A DNA stretch of 52,452 nucleotides, taken from the NCBI GenBank assembly GCA_900095095.1, contig FMBT01000130.1, positions 1 through 52,452 of the forward strand, given 5' to 3'. Positions 46,056-52,452 of the stretch are shown piece after piece. The translations under genes and the position numbers were made by a program. Origin of the DNA: Fragilariopsis cylindrus CCMP1102 (lineage: Eukaryota > Bacillariophyta > Bacillariophyceae > Bacillariales > Bacillariaceae). Positions within the stretch are counted from its first letter, which is position 1, and every line of letters begins with the position of its first letter. A model generated the notes under the pieces. That model was given only the letters and a program-made list of their open reading frames with translations, searched no databases and had not been told where the DNA came from.

Positions 46056-47023
46056 GGGGGGGAGGGAGAGAGTTCTCCTATATACAATATATGATACTTA
46101 CTCTTGGAGCTCATGCATAGGTTGTCGCATGTCATGATCGAGGTACTGAATCATTGCGAGGAGAAGAAACAGATACAGTAGTCAGTAGTGTGGGTTCCCT
46201 CCTGTGATGGATCCAGAATACTAGTAAGCCTTTTGCCATAATGGTATGTCACTATATTTTAATTAAGGCTACGGCTGTCACCCCCTTATTGTGCAGCTGT
46301 TGTGTAGAACTTAGATTGAGGATCAGTAGAATAATGAAAGATATGCTAACCTACCTCAAAACTACACGAAGAGTAGGAATGTAGTAGTATTCTATAAACT
46401 CAACAAAGGGGCATTTGTATCTGTCATGGTTTATATATAAATGATGGCTTCTTACCTTGTAAGCTTTCTGTATAAATGACTCCTACATTCTGTCACTTCT
46501 TCCTAGTTTCTAATGGGTATTTTTTGCTAGTAAAAATAATCTGTGTCGTGACGTCATAGCTGCTGATACTGTTGTTCGCGCGGAGTTCGATGTGCTCGTA
46601 GATAGAGACGTTGAGAAAGGAAAAGAACTGGAAAAAAGTTTTCTCTCATTTTATTTTTTATCACGTGCTACTGTATCCATTGAATTTCACAGGCATCATT
46701 ATAAAGCAAGCGAACTAAAAACACGTGCATTCGTGCTTATTTCTTTGTTTAACATAACATATCCTACGACTACCTCAATAGTTATCCTATCATCGCTCAC
46801 CTGCTGTGTGGGCCCGAGAACGTCGTAACACAATAGTCGCCAGACGGAACAAATCAACAACAGCATAATTACTCCCACCCACGGAACGAGATCAAAAAGT
46901 AAGAAGAGGAGTATAGATAAAATAAGACTCGTGCCGTAACAACTAAAATAGATAATCCAATAAAAATAATTTATTGAGAAACGAGATCCGCACAAGTACA
47001 AAAAACAAACGACAATTTTCACC
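45524..47023. other. Gene-free interval with TA repeat and TGACGTCA
   Basis: About 1.5 kb upstream of the UBR gene. It holds a TA microsatellite followed by a G-rich run at about 46030-46072, and a TGACGTCA palindrome (bZIP/CRE type) at 46549-46556, about 470 bp upstream of the UBR start. The 78-codon open frame at 46592-46828 has no support. Confidence 0.5.
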
Positions 47024-50000
47024 ATGGATGATGCCAATATTGACTCTGAGATATCCAGGCCGAATGTGGTAAACGTTGGTGCTGCTGCGACCCTCTCCTC
47101 TGTTTCCAGCCCACTACCTACGACGACTGCTACGACAAATACTACTACTGCGGTTCTTCCAACCTATCCCATACCAGCCTATCTCAAGTTTGCACCTGGC
47201 GGAGTAAGTTTTTCAAAAACGAACAGCATCAAAGGTACGAAATCGCTTGGAACAGCATCACAAATAGACAATCCCGGTACCGACGACGAAGCTAATGCAG
47301 ACACATACTTGTTGGCAGCATTTTCGGAATATTCGGAACGATCGTCGTCGTCGTCAGGTGGAACTACACCACGATCCAATCGACGAAGCAGTGACAGTTT
47401 AGTGAACTTTTCTGTCAATGACGAAAATAATACCAGCAGTAGTATCAGCATACGAAATACCGACTCGTTGGTCCATAAGGCTAAATTGGCAGATGATCGG
47501 TTGCAGTCGTATATTCGTCTTTTCGTGGGAGCAGCAGCAGCAGCAGCAGCAACAACAGACGAAAAAGATGGACAAAAGATGGACGCTCCTATATTTTTAC
47601 CTTCCTTATCTGTTTTGGCCAATGCAACATTTGGAAGATTAACGGGAGTCCCCCCAGCGAGCGCAAAAACTTGGGCAGATGCAATGGTCCTGCAATATCA
47701 CATCAGTAAAGAGGAAGAAAGTCGTATCTCTTGGCCTCGAACGGAAGAGGAGGTTGCACAGGAAAAACCGGCTGCTGTGAAATATGTAACAAAAAGTGGT
47801 GAAACCACCGTTGCTCTATTAAAGCGTCTTTTGGAGGAGGAACATGCATCAGAAATGGATGGAACGGGAACTCGTCATCGTCGGCCCTGCGGATACGTAT
47901 TTAAAAGAGGTGACATTGCATGGAATTGTCGAACCTGCCAAACCGATTCCACATGCGTTATTTGTGACACTTGTTTTCGAAATTCAAATCATGACAACCA
48001 CGAAGTTTACTTTCATCGTACAACGCCGGGAGGATGCTGCGATTGTGGAGATGCTGAAGCCTGGAAGGTCGAAGGATGCTGCGATGCACACAAACCGATG
48101 ACGTCCTCTTCGCCTGCTGGTGATGACTCCACAAAGAACGATTCAGTCGGTGGTGTCGGAGAAGCTGATCCAGAAGAAGCGGTCCGGATGGCCCTTCAGG
48201 GGAGGAAAGATGGAATTGAAACATTGCAAAAGTCACCGACTAAACTCCCACCTCGATTAGCGGCGGCATTAGGGGTAGTTATTGGAGCTGCCGTCCGATG
48301 TCTCGTAGATAGTGTTGACGGTGCTGGTGTTGGAGCAGATCCTGTTCAATGGAAACTGCGTTGGGCCGATGAGGTATGTCGGATTTGGAATGGAGCGGCA
48401 CAAACGGAAGATTATCGTCATCCTTCGAACAATAATATCGATGTCTCTCACGGAGAAGATGCGCAGCCACAACGACCTTGGAAAACACCCAGCGACTTTC
48501 TCTCCGAAACGAAGATTAGTCCAAGTTTTCCTGGTAATTATCGTTTGCAACTGCGACTTCATAATGACGATGTTCATACTTTCGATGAGGTAATTGAAGC
48601 ACTGCGTAGTACAAATACTCATCGAAACAATAACAGTACCGACGAATCGCAATCGCAACAATCTTTAGTTCCGCGTCGAGAGGCTGCAACCGAAATGACG
48701 CATCACGTCGATGCCGATGGACAAGTTCCCGTTAAGACATACTCTTCAATTCAATCGGCCATGAGAGGATACAGAAGACTCAAGTCGCGGGGATTACATT
48801 GCTCGGTTGTCAGTTCTGCACAAATCGATATGGAATTACGAGCTCGTCACTTGTCGTCGTGGTTGGCAGAAATTAGTGCTGCGCATCCTTCCGCGGCCGT
48901 TTTGGTCGTTCATGCGTTACTTCAAATCAAATCAACCCAAGATTTGGGTGGTATTGCTATTTGGCAAGAAGCTAGAACCATTCCTCCCTGGGTAACACCC
49001 GATGAAACTGATGAAATCCAAGCTTGCCGGAGACGCTTTCAATCTTTCCCTCCACACCTAGCATCAAGTTACGTTACAAGTGACGAGGCAGAAAAGCTCC
49101 ATCAAATAGCTATGAAAATGAATGCCAATGCGTTTTTGGAGATGACGGGTAAGGTTCCTTCTCTCTATGTATCAATGTTTTCGTTCAGTCGTATGTTTCA
49201 TTCTTCTTGTTTTTGGGTCAAGAAATAATGTCCACACTGTAATCCGCTTCTAAACCCGTTTCTATCTGTATTTTGTTTTTTTTAATTGTCCGTTTGTTTC
49301 TGGAAGGTGCCGAGCCGAGATTTTATACCAACGTTCCATATAGACTTCCATCCGAGAAATACCGAAAGTCGCCTCATTCACTTTGGGGGACACTCCCATC
49401 CATGTATACTGATCCAGTGCCGATTGCAAAAAAGCACCCTTTGCTAACTTTGTTGACATCTAGACAATGGGATATGGAAACGCTATCGATCAAAAATGAT
49501 CTAACGGAAACTGTGTATGTGGTTGATACCGATTTAAGAAAACAGCAGGAGGCTGATCGAATAACATCCAGTGTCTTCCCGCATAAGCTACCAGGCCTTT
49601 ATTTGATAAGCGGCGTTGGGATGATACGAACCGAGGACATTACTGTCAATCGTCCACCTCCGCCAAATCCGATGGAATATAGACATTTACTTGCAGCTTC
49701 TTCTTTTCGAGCTCCCATGTCACCAGCTATTTTACTACTCCTTCTTGATCCCTACCCAACAAAACAATTGCGAGGAGCAATTCACGCCCTCTTTTTGTCG
49801 CTTTTAACTGATGCAAGATTTAAATGTCGATTTGCGGCAGCCCTTGGAATTGCATACCGGCCCTTGAGTACTCTATTTTGTGCCGGAGTAGGAACCGAAG
49901 CCGACACGCCTCTTGGTTTTACAGTACAAATATTTACAGCTGGTAGCTTAGTTCGAGCTCTTGGAAGTGCCCCAGCAGCAGCCAAGCTCTTGCTTTCCGA

Positions 50001-52452
50001 CGATGAACGCGATGCTGCATACCAAGAGTCATCAATAGGAGTTTTTACTGTGCCAATAGCCTTAACTGTGGTACGATGTATCCACACCAATCTACTCGGT
50101 GCGACGAAGGAGGTACATATGATTTTGAACAACACAGCATCTGGCAACGACAATGACAGTCATGAAAATGTACAAGGAGCTAACGATAGCCTTCTACCTG
50201 CCTTGACGTACGTGGCCGGTGAACATCCTATTATGACCTTGCTTCCAACTGCTTCTGACGACGGATTTCTTGATTCTAGATCAACTAGGCATAAGCGACT
50301 TCCGCATTTGCTACGTGACTTGGAGTATGTTATTGAAACGCCTGGGACTGCTATGCGAATTCTTCTACCGAAACAATTTCCACCTTACCAAGGAATTTCT
50401 TTCTCGTCGCGTGGAGAGGAGATCTTGACCTTTTGTACCGTATGGGCTCGTTTGCTGAGATTAGCACAGGGAATGGATCCACAAAAAAGGAAAATTTCAG
50501 GTGGTCACGTGGAGTATGAACAGAACAGATGGCTCGAAGCGTTTGGGTTAAGTTTGAATTTTGCAGGTACAAGAGATGCACTTGCCGAAAGTCCGACTAA
50601 CAGCAGCAGTGCTGCTCTCGCTCCTGTTTCAGAAGATGGATCTCATCTCATAAGTATTCGAGAAGCTATGGGTAGTATTATGGCAGCGCTTTTGAAAGAA
50701 ATGAAGCAATGGCTCTACAGAGAAGGAATGCTAGAGACGGGACTTCCTGTTCCACCTGGAGGTGCCCATGGTGCATCTGACTTATCTCAAGTTGAAGCAC
50801 TGCAACGTAGTACTTTGCACGTCGCAGCGTCGCAACTTGCCTCTTCATCATTGCCGGAAGGTCAAACAGCTTCTCCGACCAGTGGCAGCGTCAGTACTGT
50901 TGCTTTATCCTGTGCAACATCCGTTAAGATGACAGAATCACAATTGAATCTCATCGAAAATTCATTAAAGCTCGAAGGTGCTCATCGACAATACAAATCA
51001 TCAGGAGGCGCTAGGAAGGACGGAATGCCAATTTCTAACACAGTATCGTCAAGTTCAAATTCAACTAGTGGAGCAGTGATGGGTGATTGGCTACGTGTTC
51101 CTCATTCACCCCTTGCGGGAGACTCGCTATCTTTCCATTTGCCCTTACATAGAGCATTAGCAAAAACGATCAAAAGTCTTTGTGCCGTCGTGGTGCCCGA
51201 ATCGATTCGAAATAGCGACACCCTAGGCTGGTGGAAATTACCAGTGTTGGATACAGAGAATGGTGTAATAGATTCAAACGGAAGTAACTTGCAGCACCCA
51301 CTAGTACCACTCATTCGACCCATCCTAAAGTCATCGAATTGCAGAGTAGTGTGGTCTGCTGGTCCTGACTGCATTCGCAAGAAGCCCAACGTCGACGTGC
51401 TCGTTCTAGGACAGTATCTGCGAACATCGCTGTCGCAAAAATTATTCATTCCTTGGCGGACCATCCCATCAGATGCTTGCTGCAGCGCAACAAATAGAAC
51501 GCCATCTCTGGGCACGTAATGGGAGTTCAGTCGCAGGAATGGCATTGAACTATTCAAATGCACCACTTTGTCGTTCATTTCGAGATCTCGATTTGGCATT
51601 GGTGCAACTATCAGCTTCTGGCATGAGTGTTGGTCTTGGTGCTCGCCGAGTTTTGTCGTTGCTTATCAATCGTTTTAGCTTGGACGGTTACCTATGCGAT
51701 CCGGAACGACGATCGGCTGCTAGTGCTGGCGGAAATGGATCATATGTAACCGGACTTGGTGCATGGGTCAATCCTCCTAGACTTCAAGACACTGAACATG
51801 CGACTATACTTTCAGAATCTCTGTTTTCAACTTTATGTATTTTGGTCACAGAGTTACCACCACCTCCTCCAATTTCATCATCCGATGAGACATGGCTCAG
51901 ACAAAGCATTCGAAGAGAACTCATACATGCATTAGCAGCTGAACCTAGGTCACATAGCGCAGCTATGACCGCCGCGTCGTGTGCTGTTGGTCGTCGTGAT
52001 GAGAGTGACGGAAGTGCTGGAACAAGTGGTGGTGGTGGTCTATTTAGAGACGTCTTCGCTAAAGTTCTTAAAGAAGTAGGGAAACAAAAGAGCCAAGGAT
52101 CTCGAGCAAGCTCTGGTCCTGCCTCATTTGAATTGTCTCCACTATGTTGTGACGAGTACGATCCGACATTCTTCCACTTGCGTCGTCAAGAACATCAACA
52201 TGCGATGGATGTTATTGCTGGTTTGCGCAAACAAAAATTGAACAAGAAGAGAAACAAAAGTCTTGGATCGGATGCATATTGCTATCCACTGGTTTGCCAA
52301 CCCCCAAAAGCTCATCCACGTTTTATTGCATGCCGTTTGATGCTACATCTACCACCAATGGATGCTGCACTGCGCAGAGCTTTGTTATTTGCGCTTTGCG
52401 GTGGCTCTTGGTTACCCCCATCTGAGCCAATGGAAAAAACTGATAAATTAAA
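47024..52452 (+). CDS. UBR1/PRT6-type N-recognin E3 ubiquitin ligase (partial)
   Basis: Incomplete at the window end. Exons are 47024-49148 and 49307 onward (158-nt intron, Gly codon split). N-terminal ~280 residues: Ser/Thr-rich, with an Ala run. The UBR box zinc finger at about 288-355 (CGYVFKRGDIAWNCRTCQTD, CVICDTCF, GGCCDCGDAEAW, CCDAH) binds basic N-degrons. A ClpS-like domain at about 505-620 (LQLRLHNDDVHTFDEVIEAL, then MTHHVDADGQ) binds bulky hydrophobic N-degrons. A long helical region typical of UBR1/PRT6 follows, including GHGALL-free LAAAQQIERHLWARNG. The frame steps by +1 (or -2) between about 51397 and 51475, near an A5 run at 51437-51441, and then stays open to 52452. The RING and UBR auto-inhibitory domains must lie beyond the window. 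The start at 47024 has a good context (CACCATGG). Confidence 0.9.

Noticed and set aside
46592-46828. 78-codon open frame upstream of the UBR gene
   Set aside because: Overlaps the likely promoter/5' UTR and has no recognisable content; an opposite-strand frame overlaps it as well.

Overview
The window reads as nuclear DNA of a diatom, or a close relative with a secondary red plastid. It is AT-rich. Genes have few, short GT-AG introns (about 90-250 nt, often GTAAG or GTACG donors). Coding regions and introns carry many trinucleotide and microsatellite tracts. One gene looks like a diatom-type cyclin. Three predicted proteins start with a signal peptide followed at the cleavage point by Phe in an AxA-F-type motif (TA-FLP, VA-FVP, ES-FILP), the hallmark of heterokont plastid import. 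I cannot name the species. No CRISPR, IS element, rRNA or tRNA gene was recognised.

Layout: exportin-2/CSE1 (+, 561-3820); a weak hypothetical ORF (-, 4023-4565); an RraA-like protein (-, 5980-6861); a cyclin (-, 7287-8747); V-ATPase subunit a (-, 10372-13171); a full-size PDR-type ABCG transporter (+, 14332-19497); a plastid-targeted protein of unknown function (-, 19685-20974); an ankyrin protein (+, 21497-22117); a nucleotide-sugar transporter-like gene (+, 23579-24950); a LURP-one-related protein (-, 25549-26232); a gene-free stretch with clustered hairpins (26233-28065); a dynamin-related GTPase (-, 28066-30599); a Glo3-type ArfGAP (+, 31227-32451); a NOL12/Nop25-type nucleolar protein (+, 33465-34463); two M14 carboxypeptidase paralogues (-, 34953-37429 and 40876-43776) on either side of a kinase-PDZ-PP2C fusion gene (+, 37788-40576); a plastid-type TPR protein (+, 44321-45523); and a UBR1/PRT6-type N-recognin (+, 47024 to the window end, incomplete). 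Most genes are unrelated housekeeping genes (nuclear transport, vacuolar acidification, vesicle traffic, ribosome biogenesis, N-degron turnover). There is no operon logic.

The most interesting points are these. (1) A single predicted plastid protein joins a Ser/Thr kinase, a PDZ domain and a PP2C phosphatase. (2) The two M14 paralogues differ sharply: one keeps all metal and catalytic residues and the other has lost most of them, so it is a predicted membrane-anchored pseudoenzyme. (3) V-ATPase subunit a has a six-cysteine insertion. (4) An intergenic cluster of inverted repeats includes a 20-bp perfect palindrome.

Annotation caveat: about 20 reading-frame breaks interrupt otherwise well conserved genes on both strands. 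About 17 of them are repaired by adding one base, often in a short homopolymer. This looks like deletion-biased assembly error rather than gene decay, but raw reads or RNA data must decide.
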